Assembly (NCBI RefSeq): GCF_003265345.1
Contig: NZ_QFWW01000033.1
Coordinates: 43,437-107,436 of the forward strand
Reading direction: 5' to 3'
DNA: 64,000 nucleotides
From: Lentzea terrae
GTDB lineage: Bacteria > Actinomycetota > Actinomycetes > Mycobacteriales > Pseudonocardiaceae
Below are positions 1-9,027 of this stretch, in pieces (the first letter of the stretch is position 1; the number at the start of each line of letters is the position of its first letter). The notes under the pieces are model-generated. The model worked only from the letters and a program-made list of their open reading frames with translations, made no database searches and had not been told where the DNA came from. Both the position numbers and the translations under genes were made by a program.

Positions 1-1158
1 GGTGACGTGGAAGTCGAGCGGCGGTGACGCCAGGATGATCCCGGTCAGGCCGCCGAGCAGGAACGTCACCAGGAACCCGACCGAGAACAGCATCGGCGTC
101 TCGAACGTCAGCTGCCCTCGCCACATCGTGCCGGCCCAGTTGAAGAACTTGATGCCGGTCGGCACCGCGATGAGGAACGTCGTCAGGGAGAAGAACGGCA
201 ACAACACCGCACCGGTGGCGAACATGTGGTGTGCCCACACCACGACCGACAGGGCACCGATCGCGAACGTCGCGAACACCAGGCCCTTGTAGCCGAACAG
301 CGGTTTGCGGCTGAACACCGGCAGGATCTCGGTGATGATCCCGAAGAACGGCAGCGCGACGATGTAGACCTCGGGGTGGCCGAAGAACCAGAACAGGTGC
401 TGCCACAGGATCACGCCACCGTTGGCCGGGTCGAAGACGTGCGCCCCGAGGTGCCGGTCCGCCGCCAGACCCATCAACGCTGCGGTGAGGATCGGGAACG
501 CCAGCAGGATCAGCACGGACGTGACCAGGATGTTCCAGGTGAAGATCGGCATCCGGAACATCGTCATACCGGGTGCCCGCAGGCAGACGATCGTGGTGGT
601 CATGTTGACCGCGCCCAGGATCGTGCCCAGGCCGGACACCGCCAGGCCCATGATCCACAGGTCCCCGCCGACGCCGGGCGCGTGCGTGGCGCTGGACAGC
701 GGGGTGTAGCCGGTCCAGCCGAAGTCCGCGGCGCCGCCCGGCGTCACGAAGCTGCTCATCACGATCAGGCCGCCGAACAGGAACAACCAGTACGAGAAGG
801 CGTTCAGGCGCGGGAACGCCACGTCCGGTGAGCCGATCTGCAGCGGCAGGACGAAGTTGGCGAACCCGAACAGGATCGGGGTCGCGTAGAGCAGCAGCAT
901 GATCGTGCCGTGCATGGTGAACAGCTGGTTGTACTGCTCGTTCGAGAGGAACTGCAGTCCCGGCCGCGCCAGCTCGGCTCTCAGCAGCAACGCCATCACC
1001 CCGCCCGCCATGAAGAAGGCGAACGACGTGACCAGGTAGAGGATGCCGATCTGCTTGGGGTCGGTGGTGCGCAGGAGGCTCAGGAACACCGAGCCTTTGG
1101 GGCGCCGGCGCGCGACACCGGGATGCGGCACCACCGGAGTGGGCTTCAGGGCGGCCAT
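1..1158 (-). CDS. ctaD: Cytochrome c oxidase subunit I (3' end outside window)
   Basis: Catalytic haem-copper subunit of the aa3-type terminal oxidase, a polytopic membrane protein that reduces O2 and pumps protons. The first 386 residues are visible and the frame runs open through base 1. The low-spin haem ligand His lies in TMHGTIM (about residue 83). The CuB His and cross-linked Tyr are in FGHPEVYI (about 261-265) and the CuB His pair in VWAHHM (about 308). The remaining haem ligands fall outside the window. The ATG at 1158 is followed by a short Pro/Arg-rich cytoplasmic leader. It is divergent from tal across 57 bp. Identity is secure; only the C-terminus is missing. Confidence 0.97.
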   Translation of the reverse strand, partial: MAALKPTPVVPHPGVARRRPKGSVFLSLLRTTDPKQIGILYLVTSFAFFMAGGVMALLLRAELARPGLQFLSNEQYNQLFTMHGTIMLLLYATPILFGFANFVLPLQIGSPDVAFPRLNAFSYWLFLFGGLIVMSSFVTPGGAADFGWTGYTPLSSATHAPGVGGDLWIMGLAVSGLGTILGAVNMTTTIVCLRAPGMTMFRMPIFTWNILVTSVLILLAFPILTAALMGLAADRHLGAHVFDPANGGVILWQHLFWFFGHPEVYIVALPFFGIITEILPVFSRKPLFGYKGLVFATFAIGALSVVVWAHHMFATGAVLLPFFSLTTFLIAVPTGIKFFNWAGTMWRGQLTFETPMLFSVGFLVTFLLGGLTGIILASPPLDFHVT

Positions 1159-1160
1159 GA

Positions 1161-1185
1161 GTGTGGCTACCCGGCGCACGGGTAC
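1161..1185 (+). promoter_or_regulatory. Candidate SigB-type promoter of tal
   Basis: GTGT (1161-1164), a 15-bp spacer and GGGTAC (1180-1185) fit the loose actinobacterial stress-sigma pattern GNNT-N15-GGGTAY. The predicted start near 1192 lies 24 bp before the tal ATG. The -35 is weaker than the GTTT copies near 18-23 kb, so this is tentative. Confidence 0.35.
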
Positions 1186-1215
1186 ACGAAAAGTGGCCAT
1201 GAGAGAGGACCTGCC

Positions 1216-2292
1216 ATGCGCACCGCACTGCACGGCCTGGCCGAGCGCGGCCAGAGCCCGTGGATGGACCAGCTGTCCAGAGACCTGCTGCGGGGAGGCG
1301 ATCTGGCCGCTTTGGTGGACTCCGGCGTGCTGGGGGTGACGTCGAACCCGACGATCTTCCAGGACGCCATGAGCAGCAGCTCCTACGAAGCCCAGAAGCG
1401 CTCGTTGACCGAGACCTCGCCCTCGCCGAAGGAGGTTTTTCTCGCGTTGGCGGCGGAGGACATCCGCCAGGCCTGCGACCTGCTGGCCGGGAAGGGCACC
1501 TCGCCGCAGGACGGCTGGGTGTCGATGGAGGTGGACCCGCGGTTCGCCTACGACACCCTGGCGACGATCGACGAAGCCCGGCGGCTGCACGCGATGATCG
1601 ACCGGCCGAACCTGTTCGTGAAGATTCCGGGCACGGTGGAAGGCCTGCCCGCCATCGAGGACTGCGTCGCCGCCGGTATCCCGATCAACGTGACGTTGCT
1701 GTTCTCGCTGGACCGGCACCGTGCCGCCGCGGAGGCCTACATCCGCGGTCTGCGCAGACTTCATGCTGACGGTGGCGATTTGTCTTCGGTCGCCTCTGTG
1801 GCGTCGTTCTTCGTGTCCAGAGTGGACACCGCGGCGGACGCGCGGCTCGACGCGATGCGTGGTCACGAGGTGCTGAAAGGAACTCTGGCCATCGCCAACG
1901 CCAAGCTCGCCTACCAGCAGTACCTTTCGATCTTCTCCGGTCCCAGGTGGGAGGAGCTGGCCAGGGCGGGCGCGACGCCGCAGTGGTGCCTGTGGGCCTC
2001 CACCTCGACCAAGAACCCGGCCTACCGCGACACCCGGTACGTCGAGGAGCTGATCGGCCCGGAAACCGTGACCACCATGCCGCGCAAGACGATCGAGGCA
2101 TTCCTCGACCACGGCCGCGTCGCCGACACGCTCACTCGGGGCCTGGACGGTGCGCGTCGCGTGCTCGAGCGGTTCGCCTCGCTGCGGATCAGCTACCGCG
2201 ACCTCACAGAGGGGTTGGAACGCCAGGGCGTGCAGAAGTTCGCCGACTCGTACCAGCAACTCTTCGACAGCCTGCAACCAGCTCGGAGGTGA
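1216..2292 (+). CDS. tal: Transaldolase
   Basis: Transfers a dihydroxyacetone unit between sedoheptulose-7-P and glyceraldehyde-3-P in the non-oxidative pentose phosphate pathway; cytosolic. The 358-residue product opens with the typical actinobacterial pattern around SGVLGVTSNPTIF. The Schiff-base Lys is probably in LFVKIPGT (about residue 137), followed by GIPINVTLLF and later QWCLWASTSTKNP. The ATG at 1216 is chosen because the family-like sequence begins there and GAGAGAGGA lies just upstream; the frame is open further upstream but unlike the family. It ends 3 bp before tkt, whose Shine-Dalgarno overlaps its last codons, so the two form an operon. Confidence 0.95.
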   Translation: MRTALHGLAERGQSPWMDQLSRDLLRGGDLAALVDSGVLGVTSNPTIFQDAMSSSSYEAQKRSLTETSPSPKEVFLALAAEDIRQACDLLAGKGTSPQDGWVSMEVDPRFAYDTLATIDEARRLHAMIDRPNLFVKIPGTVEGLPAIEDCVAAGIPINVTLLFSLDRHRAAAEAYIRGLRRLHADGGDLSSVASVASFFVSRVDTAADARLDAMRGHEVLKGTLAIANAKLAYQQYLSIFSGPRWEELARAGATPQWCLWASTSTKNPAYRDTRYVEELIGPETVTTMPRKTIEAFLDHGRVADTLTRGLDGARRVLERFASLRISYRDLTEGLERQGVQKFADSYQQLFDSLQPARR

Positions 2293-2295
2293 GCT

Positions 2296-4128
2296 TTGCC
2301 CGACAACGACTTCCGCCACGAACTCGCCCAGCAGCTCCGGGTCGACTCGGTTCGCGCGAGCGACGCGGGCGGCTCCGGTCACCCGACGTCGTCGATGTCC
2401 GCGGCCGACCTGATGGCCGTGCTGCTCGACGGCTACCTGAAGCTCGACTACGCGAACCCGGACAACCCGGCCAACGACCATCTGGTGTTCTCCAAGGGAC
2501 ACGCCTCACCGCTCTACTACGCGATGCTCAAGGCGGTCGGCGCCGTGTCCGACGAGGAACTGCTGAGCTTCCGCACGTTCGGCAGCAGGCTCGAAGGCCA
2601 CCCGACGCCCCGCATCCCGCCGACCGACGTGGCCACCGGCTCGCTGGGCCAGGGCCTGCCCGTCGGCGTCGGCCTGGCGCTGGCCGGCAAACAGCTCGAC
2701 CGGCTGCCGTACCGCGTCTGGGTGCTGTGCGGTGACTCGGAGATGGCTGAGGGCTCGATCTGGGAGGCGTTCCAGCACGCCGGCTGGGCCGGCCTCGACA
2801 ACCTCACGGCGATCGTCGACGTGAACCGCCTCGGCCAGACCCGCGAGACCATGCTCGGCTGGGACCTCGACACCTATGCGGCCCGCGCCGAGTCGTTCGG
2901 CTGGAAGGCCATCCCGGTCGACGGCCACGACCTGGACGCGCTCGACGCCGCGTTCGCCCAGGCGGTCTCCGTGACCGACCGGCCGACCGTGATCTTCGCT
3001 CGCACGCACAAGGGACGTGGCGTGCAGGCCGTCGAGGACCAGCCGGGCAAGCACGGCAAACCCCTGGAGGAACCCTCTGAGGCGATTGCCGAGCTCGGTG
3101 GGGAGCGGTCGGTCTCGTTGACGGTTCGCACGCCCACACCGGGCACCGCGCATCGGTTCGCCACTGTTGGCGGGGCGTTGCCGCGCTGGGAGATCGGCGA
3201 CGAAGTCGCGACGCGGCAGGCGTACGGGCAGTCCTTGGCCGAACTGGGTGGGCTGCGCGGAGACATCGTCGTGCTCGACGGCGAGGTGTCGAACTCGACC
3301 ATGTCCTCGCTGTTCGCCGAGGCGCATCCCGAGCGCTACTTCGAGATGTTCATCGCCGAGCAGCAGATGATCGCTGCCGCGGTCGGCATGCAGGTGCGGG
3401 GCTGGGTGCCGTTCGCTTCGACGTTCGGCGCGTTCATGACCCGTGCGCACGACTTCATCCGCATGGCCGCCGTCTCGCGCGCGGATCTTCGGTTGTGCGG
3501 GTCGCATGCCGGGGTGTCGATCGGTGAGGACGGGCCGTCGCAGATGGCGTTGGAGGACATCTCGATGTTCCGCTCGATTCACGGGAGCACCGTGCTGCAC
3601 CCGTCTGACGCCAACCAGACCGCCGCGCTGGTCGCGGAGATGGCTACTCTGCCGGGGATTTCCTATCTGCGGACGTTGCGCGGCAAGACTTTGGTGCGCA
3701 CCTCGCCTGACGAGAACATCCGCGTCGGTGGTAGCCGGGTGCTGCGGAACAGCGATGACGACGACCTGACGATCGTGGCTTGCGGGATCACCGTCGGGGA
3801 GGCGGTCAAGGCGGCCGAGGTGCTGGATGCCGACGGCATCCGGGCTCGGGTCATCGACTGCTACTCGCTGAAGCCGATCGACGGGGACACGCTGGCTTTG
3901 GCTGCCGCGCAGACTCGTGCGGTGCTGACCGTTGAGGATCACTGGCCCGAGGGCGGGCTGGGGGATGCGGTGCTCGACGCGTTGGCTGCTTGCCCTGATC
4001 GGCCGGTGGTGCGGAAGCTCGCGGTCAGCGGGATGCCGGTGTCCGGCAAGCCCGGCGAGTTGCTGCACGCCGCCCACATCGACGCGGAGGCTGTGGTGGA
4101 GGCGGCGCGGCAGCTGGTGAAGGCGTAG
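2296..4128 (+). CDS. tkt: Transketolase (short, animal-like type)
   Basis: Thiamine-diphosphate enzyme moving two-carbon units between sugar phosphates; partner of transaldolase. The 610 residues are shorter than E. coli TktA (about 660) and resemble the animal-type enzyme. The N-terminal domain carries GHPTSSMS and the ThDP/Mg motif GDSEMAEGSIWEA with a downstream Asn (about 149-175). The middle domain has the catalytic Glu in FIAEQQM (about 355). The C-terminal domain follows. The TTG start is supported by GGAGG at 2285-2289, 6 nt upstream. It is co-transcribed with tal, and no other pentose-phosphate gene is present. Confidence 0.93.
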   Translation: MPDNDFRHELAQQLRVDSVRASDAGGSGHPTSSMSAADLMAVLLDGYLKLDYANPDNPANDHLVFSKGHASPLYYAMLKAVGAVSDEELLSFRTFGSRLEGHPTPRIPPTDVATGSLGQGLPVGVGLALAGKQLDRLPYRVWVLCGDSEMAEGSIWEAFQHAGWAGLDNLTAIVDVNRLGQTRETMLGWDLDTYAARAESFGWKAIPVDGHDLDALDAAFAQAVSVTDRPTVIFARTHKGRGVQAVEDQPGKHGKPLEEPSEAIAELGGERSVSLTVRTPTPGTAHRFATVGGALPRWEIGDEVATRQAYGQSLAELGGLRGDIVVLDGEVSNSTMSSLFAEAHPERYFEMFIAEQQMIAAAVGMQVRGWVPFASTFGAFMTRAHDFIRMAAVSRADLRLCGSHAGVSIGEDGPSQMALEDISMFRSIHGSTVLHPSDANQTAALVAEMATLPGISYLRTLRGKTLVRTSPDENIRVGGSRVLRNSDDDDLTIVACGITVGEAVKAAEVLDADGIRARVIDCYSLKPIDGDTLALAAAQTRAVLTVEDHWPEGGLGDAVLDALAACPDRPVVRKLAVSGMPVSGKPGELLHAAHIDAEAVVEAARQLVKA

Positions 4129-4193
4129 GTGAGTCGCGCCTCGGCCATCGTGGCTGCGGGGCGAGGCATGCGGTGGCGCCGTCGGTCGAGGGG

Positions 4194-4307
4194 TCAGACC
4201 GGTTCGGGCGTCGGCGGGAGCGGATCCGGGTCGGGGCCGGGTGGTCTCGGCTGGTCCGGTCCCGGTGTGGGCGGGACGGGCTCGGGTGGCGGTACTGGCT
4301 GGGTCAT
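4194..4307 (-). CDS. Tiny proline-rich peptide, probably leaderless
   Basis: A 37-codon reading frame starting MTQPVPPPEP and ending PPTPEPV, about half proline, between the tkt and trmO-like stop codons. No function is recognised. The case for a real gene is contextual: a GGGTAC -10-like box (4317-4322 on this strand) ends exactly 9 nt before the ATG. The same spacing is seen at the small ORFs starting at 17910 (plus) and 25455 (minus). The -35 region is poor. It may instead be chance in GC-rich spacer. Confidence 0.35.
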   Translation of the reverse strand: MTQPVPPPEPVPPTPGPDQPRPPGPDPDPLPPTPEPV

Positions 4308-4377
4308 GCCCGGCGGGTACCCCGATCCGAGCCCCGCTCACCAGCCCTTCGAGCGTCGAACCCGTCCCGACGCCGGT

Positions 4378-4776
4378 TCAGCGTTCCGAGCCGAGCACCG
4401 GCTTCACGTCCACCACCGGCGTGCCGTCGATCGCCTCCAGGCCCGCGACCTGCACCCGCCCACCGTTCACCGCGACGATCCGCACGCGGTGCAGCCCGAT
4501 CGGGTTGGGCCGATCCGGCGACCGAGTCGAGAACACCCCCGTCTCGGGCCGTGCCGAGTCATCGCGCGGGTGCACGGCGAGCACCGACCGGTCCGCCCGG
4601 TCGAGCCACGTCAGCACCAGCACGTCCTGGCCGGGCGCGAGTTCGGCCATCGCCCGCCCGTACTCCGGGGCGAACACGATCCAGGCATCCGGCGCACCCT
4701 CGTCACCCTGCTTGGGTGCGGAGGCGCGGTCGGTGAGCGGCGACGAGACGTGGCCGACGGGCTGCAGCTTCATCAT
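4378..4776 (-). CDS. TrmO/TsaA-like tRNA m6t6A37 methyltransferase domain protein
   Basis: 132-residue protein of the YaeB/TrmO beta-barrel family, which N6-methylates t6A37 of threonine tRNA with SAM. Family signatures are the opening LQPVGHVSSPLTD, the WIVFAPEY segment, VLVLTWLDRADR and the strongly conserved FSTRSPDRPNPIGLH (about residues 79-93). E. coli TrmO is about 235 residues, so this is the short single-domain form common in actinobacteria. Two consecutive ATG codons (4776 and 4773) lie in an ATGATGA overlap with the selO stop, so translation is coupled to selO. Substrate assignment is by family only. Confidence 0.8.
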   Translation of the reverse strand: MMKLQPVGHVSSPLTDRASAPKQGDEGAPDAWIVFAPEYGRAMAELAPGQDVLVLTWLDRADRSVLAVHPRDDSARPETGVFSTRSPDRPNPIGLHRVRIVAVNGGRVQVAGLEAIDGTPVVDVKPVLGSER

Positions 4777-6173
4777 GTCCCGCAGAAGGTCTGGTAGGTG
4801 GCGGTGAAGTCCTGCGGCGCAGGCGTCGCGTAATGCTCGAGGCCTGGGCGTTCGACGTACGGCGAGGTCACGACGTCCAGCAGTCGGGAGAGTGGTGAAA
4901 GGTCGCCGGACGCGCCGGCCGCGAGCGCCTCCTCCACGAGGTGGTTGCGCGGCACGTACACCGGGTTCGTCCGCTCCATCGCGTCGGCGTCCGGACCCAG
5001 CGCGCGCCACCGCGAGAGCCAGGCGTCGATGCCGGCCAGGTCGAGGAACAACGAGCGCGCGGGCTCCGCGGAACCACGGGCGGCCGCGGCCAGCCGGTGG
5101 AAGAACGACGTGAAGTCGACGTGGTTCGCGTGCAGCAACGCGAGCAGGTCCTGCACGAGCTGAACGTCCGCGGAAACGCCCAGCTTGGCCTGCATGCCGT
5201 CCATCCAGGCACGTTCGAAGTGCCCCTCGAACGTGCCGAGCGCCTCCATCGCCAAGGCCACCGCCTGGTCTTCGTCCGCAGCGAACAGCGGTAGCAGGGC
5301 CTCGGCCAGGCGGGCGAGGTTCCACGAGGCGACGATCGGCTGGTTGCCGTAGGCGTAACGGCCACGGTGGTCGATGGAGCTGTAGACCGTCGTCGGGTCG
5401 TAGGCCTCCATGAACGCGCACGGGCCGTAGTCGATGGTCTCGCCGGAGATGGTCATGTTGTCGGTGTTCATCACGCCGTGGATGAAGCCGACGAGCATCC
5501 ACCGGGCGACCAACGAGGCCTGCGCGGCCACCACCTGCACGAACATCTCCAGGTAGGTGCTGCCGGGGTGGTGCCGGGCGACGGCGTGGTCGGCGAGGCG
5601 GCGGAGCAGGTCGTGGTCGCCGGTGTTGCGGGCGTACTGGAAGCTGCCGACCCGCAGGTGCGAACCGGCGACGCGAGCCAGCACGGCTCCGGCGAGCGGT
5701 TCCTCGCGCTGCACGACGGCACCGGTGGACACGACGGCCAGCGAGCGGGTCGTGGGGACGCCGAGGGCGTGCATCGCCTCGCTGAGGATGTACTCGCGCA
5801 GCATCGGGCCCACGGCGGCCAGGCCGTCGCCGCCGCGCGCGAACGGCGTGCGGCCGGAGCCCTTCAGGTGCAGGTCGCGCAACCGTCCGTCGGCGTGCCG
5901 GAGTTCGCCCAGGAGCAACGCGCGGCCGTCGCCGAGCCGGGGGGAGTAGCCGCCGAACTGGTGGCCCGCGTAGGCCTGGGCGACGCCGGGCGCCTCGTTG
6001 CCGACCAGGAACGGCAGGCCGTCCGCGCGGAGCCAGGCCGGGTCGAGGCCCAGTTCCTTCGCCAGCGGCTCGTTCAGGACGAGCAGAGCCGGCTCCGCGA
6101 CCGGGGCGGCTTCCCACGCGACGGCCATCTCCGGCACCGCGGACGCGAAGTCGCTGCTCAGGCTGATGCTCAC
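4773..6173 (-). CDS. selO: SelO family protein adenylyltransferase (YdiU)
   Basis: Pseudokinase-fold enzyme that AMPylates proteins, linked to redox stress in E. coli. The 466-residue length is near the family norm. Visible motifs are YAGHQFGGYSPRLGDGRA, the nucleotide-binding stretch LKGSGRTPFARGGDG, RSLAVV, GSFQYARN and the metal/catalytic region HGVMNTDNM with DYGPCAFM. It ends TFCGT, keeping a C-terminal Cys where some homologues carry selenocysteine. The GTG at 6173 is chosen because the SelO N-terminus begins there; the frame remains open upstream but is unlike the family. Co-transcribed with the overlapping trmO-like gene. Confidence 0.9.
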   Translation of the reverse strand: MSISLSSDFASAVPEMAVAWEAAPVAEPALLVLNEPLAKELGLDPAWLRADGLPFLVGNEAPGVAQAYAGHQFGGYSPRLGDGRALLLGELRHADGRLRDLHLKGSGRTPFARGGDGLAAVGPMLREYILSEAMHALGVPTTRSLAVVSTGAVVQREEPLAGAVLARVAGSHLRVGSFQYARNTGDHDLLRRLADHAVARHHPGSTYLEMFVQVVAAQASLVARWMLVGFIHGVMNTDNMTISGETIDYGPCAFMEAYDPTTVYSSIDHRGRYAYGNQPIVASWNLARLAEALLPLFAADEDQAVALAMEALGTFEGHFERAWMDGMQAKLGVSADVQLVQDLLALLHANHVDFTSFFHRLAAAARGSAEPARSLFLDLAGIDAWLSRWRALGPDADAMERTNPVYVPRNHLVEEALAAGASGDLSPLSRLLDVVTSPYVERPGLEHYATPAPQDFTATYQTFCGT

Positions 6174-6329
6174 GGCCTCAACGTTACCGGGCGCCGGCAA
6201 AAGCCACGTGCCGGCCCGCGTTGTGGAACGTCCCAAGTGGACTCTCGGCGGCGTCACCCGCCTGGGTGACGGTGCGGGAGTCGCCGACCACCTCCACGCG
6301 GACGAACTGGTCGGCGATAGGCTCCAGCC

Positions 6330-6782
6330 ATGCGCTATTCCGCCATTGCGCTGGTGTTCCTGCTGGTCGGCTGCGGCACCGGAGGGAATACCACCTCCCT
6401 GCCCACGATCACCCCGGAACCGCCCTCGTCGTCCTCCTCGCCGCTGCCGGAGCTGCAACCCCGGCTCGACGCGATCGGCATCCTCCTCACCGCCTGCATC
6501 GCCCGGCTGCAAGGTGAGCCGGTCGGCACAGCCGACAACTGCGCGCACCTCATGCCGGACGTGACCGGGGTGATCGACGAGGTGGCGAAGCAGTCCGAGA
6601 AGCTGCCGCCGGGCGGCCGGTCCGCCGTCGAGCAGGTGCGCAAGGCGCTCGCCGAGATCGCGCCGTGCGAGCCCTGGTTCGCCGCGGGTGGCAAGAGCGC
6701 CGACGCCCAGCTCAACGTGCGCTGCGACAAGGCGTGGGACGGGCTCTTCAAGAGCTACTCCGCCGTCCGGAATGCTGCTTAG
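6330..6782 (+). CDS. Putative secreted lipoprotein, function unknown
   Basis: 150 residues. A short hydrophobic leader ends in the lipobox LLVGC (Cys about residue 15), followed by a Thr/Pro/Ser-rich linker typical of actinobacterial lipoproteins. The mature part is helical and contains three further Cys (in TACIAR, DNCAHL and APCEPW) that could form disulfides outside the cell. No family is recognised. Its stop lies 11 bp inside the following MATE gene, so the two are probably co-transcribed. Confidence 0.75.
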   Translation: MRYSAIALVFLLVGCGTGGNTTSLPTITPEPPSSSSSPLPELQPRLDAIGILLTACIARLQGEPVGTADNCAHLMPDVTGVIDEVAKQSEKLPPGGRSAVEQVRKALAEIAPCEPWFAAGGKSADAQLNVRCDKAWDGLFKSYSAVRNAA

Positions 6783-8034
6783 CGACGTCAGGAGGATCGG
6801 CAGGACCGCGCTGCCGCTGTACCTGTCGATGGTGGCGGTGTCGCTCAGCGCGCTGGTCAACACGGCCGCGCTCGGCAGGTACGGCACCGATGCGCTGGCC
6901 GGGTTCGCAGTCACGGTCGCGGTCTACTTCCCCGCGATGGCAGCGGTCACCGGTGCCGTGCGCGGCGTGATGCCGTTCGTGGCGGCGAAGGCGGACGACC
7001 CGCCTGGGCTGGTGCGGGTGGTGCGGGACGGCACCTGGCTCGCGGTGTTCGTCGGCGTGCCCGCTGCGGGAGCGGTCGCCTGCGTGCCGCTGATCGCCCA
7101 AGCGAGCGGGGTGTCGCCGGAGACCGTCGGACAGCTAGGACCTTTCCCGATGCTGATGGCGATCGGCGTGCTGTGCAACGGGTTCGGCTCGATGGCGACG
7201 TCGAGTCTCGTCGGGCTGGGCCAGAGCAAGATCGTGCTGAGGGCGGGCCTCGTGGGCGCCGCCAGCATCGCGGTGCTCTCCCCGTTGCTGGTCGCGAAAC
7301 TCGGCCTCAACGGCGCCGGAATCGCGTTGTGCACCGCGAACCTCGTCAGTTGTCTGATCACCGTTGCAGGACTGCGCCAGCAACTGCCAGGCCGCCCCAA
7401 CTTGAGAATCCACTTAGGACAGATCGCGGCACTTGCGAAGGTCGGCGTCCCGCTGGCCGGCACGGTGCTGATCAAGCTCGCCGTACTGGGCGTGCTGGCC
7501 ATCGCCGCCGCACGCGTGAGCGCAACGGCGGCGGCCGCGCACAACATCGCGGCGGCGGTGGCCAGCCTGACGTTCACGGCGGCGGTGGCCATCGGACAGG
7601 CCGTGGTGCCGATCGTGAGCACACGAACAGACGCGCGACGCGTGATCACCGCAGGCCTCCTGATCACCGCCACGACCCTGTCTGCCATCTCCGCGGTCGT
7701 CGTCCTCGGGAACGTCCACCGGTTCTTCACCGAAGATCCGGCGGTCGTGGACGCGGTCGCGCACCTGCTTGGCTTGCTCGTGCTGGTGGTCCTCGCGGAC
7801 GGTCTGCAGGCGGTGCTGGGGTTCGGGCTGACCGGGCTCAAGCGGACGACGCCGAGCCTCGTGGTGTTCGCGGTCTGTTACGGCGTGCTGGCGTTCGGAG
7901 CGATTCCGGCGGCCCGATACGGCCTGACCGGGCTGTGGGTCGCGCTGGCCGCGGCGAACCTGGCAGTAGCAGTGGGCCAGGGGATCGCGTTCCGGAAGGC
8001 CGGGCAACCTTTGCAGCACCCGGCACCGTCCTAA
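6772..8034 (+). CDS. MATE family efflux transporter
   Basis: 420-residue polytopic membrane protein with about 12 hydrophobic segments and the two-fold repeat of the multidrug and toxin extrusion family (MatE/DinF type). The N-terminal SMVAVSLSALVNTAALGRYG and the second-half VGVPLAGTVLIKL with LGLNGAGIA stretches are typical. Such proteins export drugs or metabolites in exchange for H+ or Na+; the substrate cannot be inferred here. The ATG at 6772 overlaps the lipoprotein gene upstream. A second lipoprotein gene follows after 26 bp, suggesting a three-gene unit. Confidence 0.85.
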   Translation: MLLSDVRRIGRTALPLYLSMVAVSLSALVNTAALGRYGTDALAGFAVTVAVYFPAMAAVTGAVRGVMPFVAAKADDPPGLVRVVRDGTWLAVFVGVPAAGAVACVPLIAQASGVSPETVGQLGPFPMLMAIGVLCNGFGSMATSSLVGLGQSKIVLRAGLVGAASIAVLSPLLVAKLGLNGAGIALCTANLVSCLITVAGLRQQLPGRPNLRIHLGQIAALAKVGVPLAGTVLIKLAVLGVLAIAAARVSATAAAAHNIAAAVASLTFTAAVAIGQAVVPIVSTRTDARRVITAGLLITATTLSAISAVVVLGNVHRFFTEDPAVVDAVAHLLGLLVLVVLADGLQAVLGFGLTGLKRTTPSLVVFAVCYGVLAFGAIPAARYGLTGLWVALAAANLAVAVGQGIAFRKAGQPLQHPAPS

Positions 8035-8060
8035 GCGGGGACGAAGCACTTGGGGGTGTC

Positions 8061-8645
8061 ATGCGCAGAGTTGTCCTGCTGATGTTGCTGCTGCTGGCCT
8101 TGGCGGCCTGCGGAAACAACCGGCGCGTGGTCGAGGGCCCGTTGACGCCCGTCGACCCGACGCCGATGAACGACCCGGCGCTGTCGCGGGCGGCCGACGC
8201 GGTCCAGCCGTTGCTGGAGATGCGGTTCAAGAGCACCTACGCCGGGCTGGAGATCCGCAACGACGTGCCGATGATGGTCATCTACCGCAAGCCGGACCCG
8301 GAGCTGGACGCCGAGGTGAAGAAGGCCGCGCCGGACGTGCGGATCGAGTTCCGCGACGCCAGGTACACGCGGACCGAGATGGCCGAGCACGTCCAGCGGG
8401 TCATGGACGACACCGAGTACTGGAAAGGCCGTGGCGTCGAGATCGTGCTCGCCGGCCCGGACGTCGACGGGTCGGGCGTCAGGGTGGGGACGGTGAACCC
8501 GCCGGGCGACCTGGCGCGGCAGTTGGCGGAGCGCTACCCGGCCATGTCGTTCAACGTCGAGCAGAGCGGCAAGGTCGTGCAGGCGCCCTACACCGGGCCG
8601 CCGCCGGTGTTCGACGGCACGAAGCCGGTGTTTCCCACGGGCTAG
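8061..8645 (+). CDS. Putative lipoprotein, function unknown
   Basis: 194 residues with a classic lipobox LALAAC (Cys about residue 17) after a Leu-rich leader. The mature part mixes acidic and basic residues and includes FKSTYAGLEI, MMVIYRKPDPELDAEVKK and GVEIVLAGPDVDGSGVRVGTV, suggesting a small alpha/beta domain. No known family is recognised. It lies 26 bp behind the MATE gene in the same direction and is probably the last gene of that unit. Confidence 0.75.
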   Translation: MRRVVLLMLLLLALAACGNNRRVVEGPLTPVDPTPMNDPALSRAADAVQPLLEMRFKSTYAGLEIRNDVPMMVIYRKPDPELDAEVKKAAPDVRIEFRDARYTRTEMAEHVQRVMDDTEYWKGRGVEIVLAGPDVDGSGVRVGTVNPPGDLARQLAERYPAMSFNVEQSGKVVQAPYTGPPPVFDGTKPVFPTG

Positions 8646-8667
8646 CCGGGCAGCGGGCCGAACACCG

Positions 8668-9027
8668 TCAAGCGCTGTCTGCGAACTGCGTCGTCAGATC
8701 ACGCGAAATCTCGTAGTGCCGCACCAGGAACGATCGCTCGTCGAGCTTCTTGCGCCGCAGCCAGCCGGTCACCTCGGCGTTGCACTTGCTGGCGTTGCAC
8801 GACCCGCACGCGGGCACGACGTTGCCGAGCGTGTACCGCCCACCGCGCGAGATCGCCTGCACGCAGTCCTTCTGCAGCGACCCGGCGGGCGAACCGCAGT
8901 AGGCGCAACCACCCCAGGACGTCTTCAGCGCGTCCCACTGCGCGTCGGTGAGGTCGTGGACGACCCGCGCCATCCGCTTCTTGCGCTTGCGGGCGGCACG
9001 AACCTGTTTGCTACCTCCGGTCGGCAC
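8668..9027 (-). CDS. HNH endonuclease-like protein
   Basis: 119 residues with a basic N-terminus (ARKRKKRMA) and a beta-beta-alpha-metal finger. A first CxxC (CAYC, about residue 41) and a second (CGSC, about 74) would hold the structural zinc, with SRGGRYTLGNVVPACGSCNASK between and after. At the position where HNH enzymes usually have the catalytic His (xDHxxPxSRGG) this protein reads DCVQAISRGG, with Cys instead. The later Asn and CNASKCN remain. It may be a divergent nuclease or a DNA/RNA-binding finger. It overlaps the upstream lysR gene by 17 bp. Confidence 0.75.
   Translation of the reverse strand: MPTGGSKQVRAARKRKKRMARVVHDLTDAQWDALKTSWGGCAYCGSPAGSLQKDCVQAISRGGRYTLGNVVPACGSCNASKCNAEVTGWLRRKKLDERSFLVRHYEISRDLTTQFADSA

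Noticed and set aside
4129..4797. 222-residue plus-strand Gly/Ser-rich ORF after tkt
   Set aside because: Low-complexity start followed by sequence antisense to the conserved trmO-like gene.
6174..6914. Long N-terminal extension of SelO
   Set aside because: It runs antisense through the lipoprotein gene and is not SelO-like; GTG at 6173 starts the family sequence.
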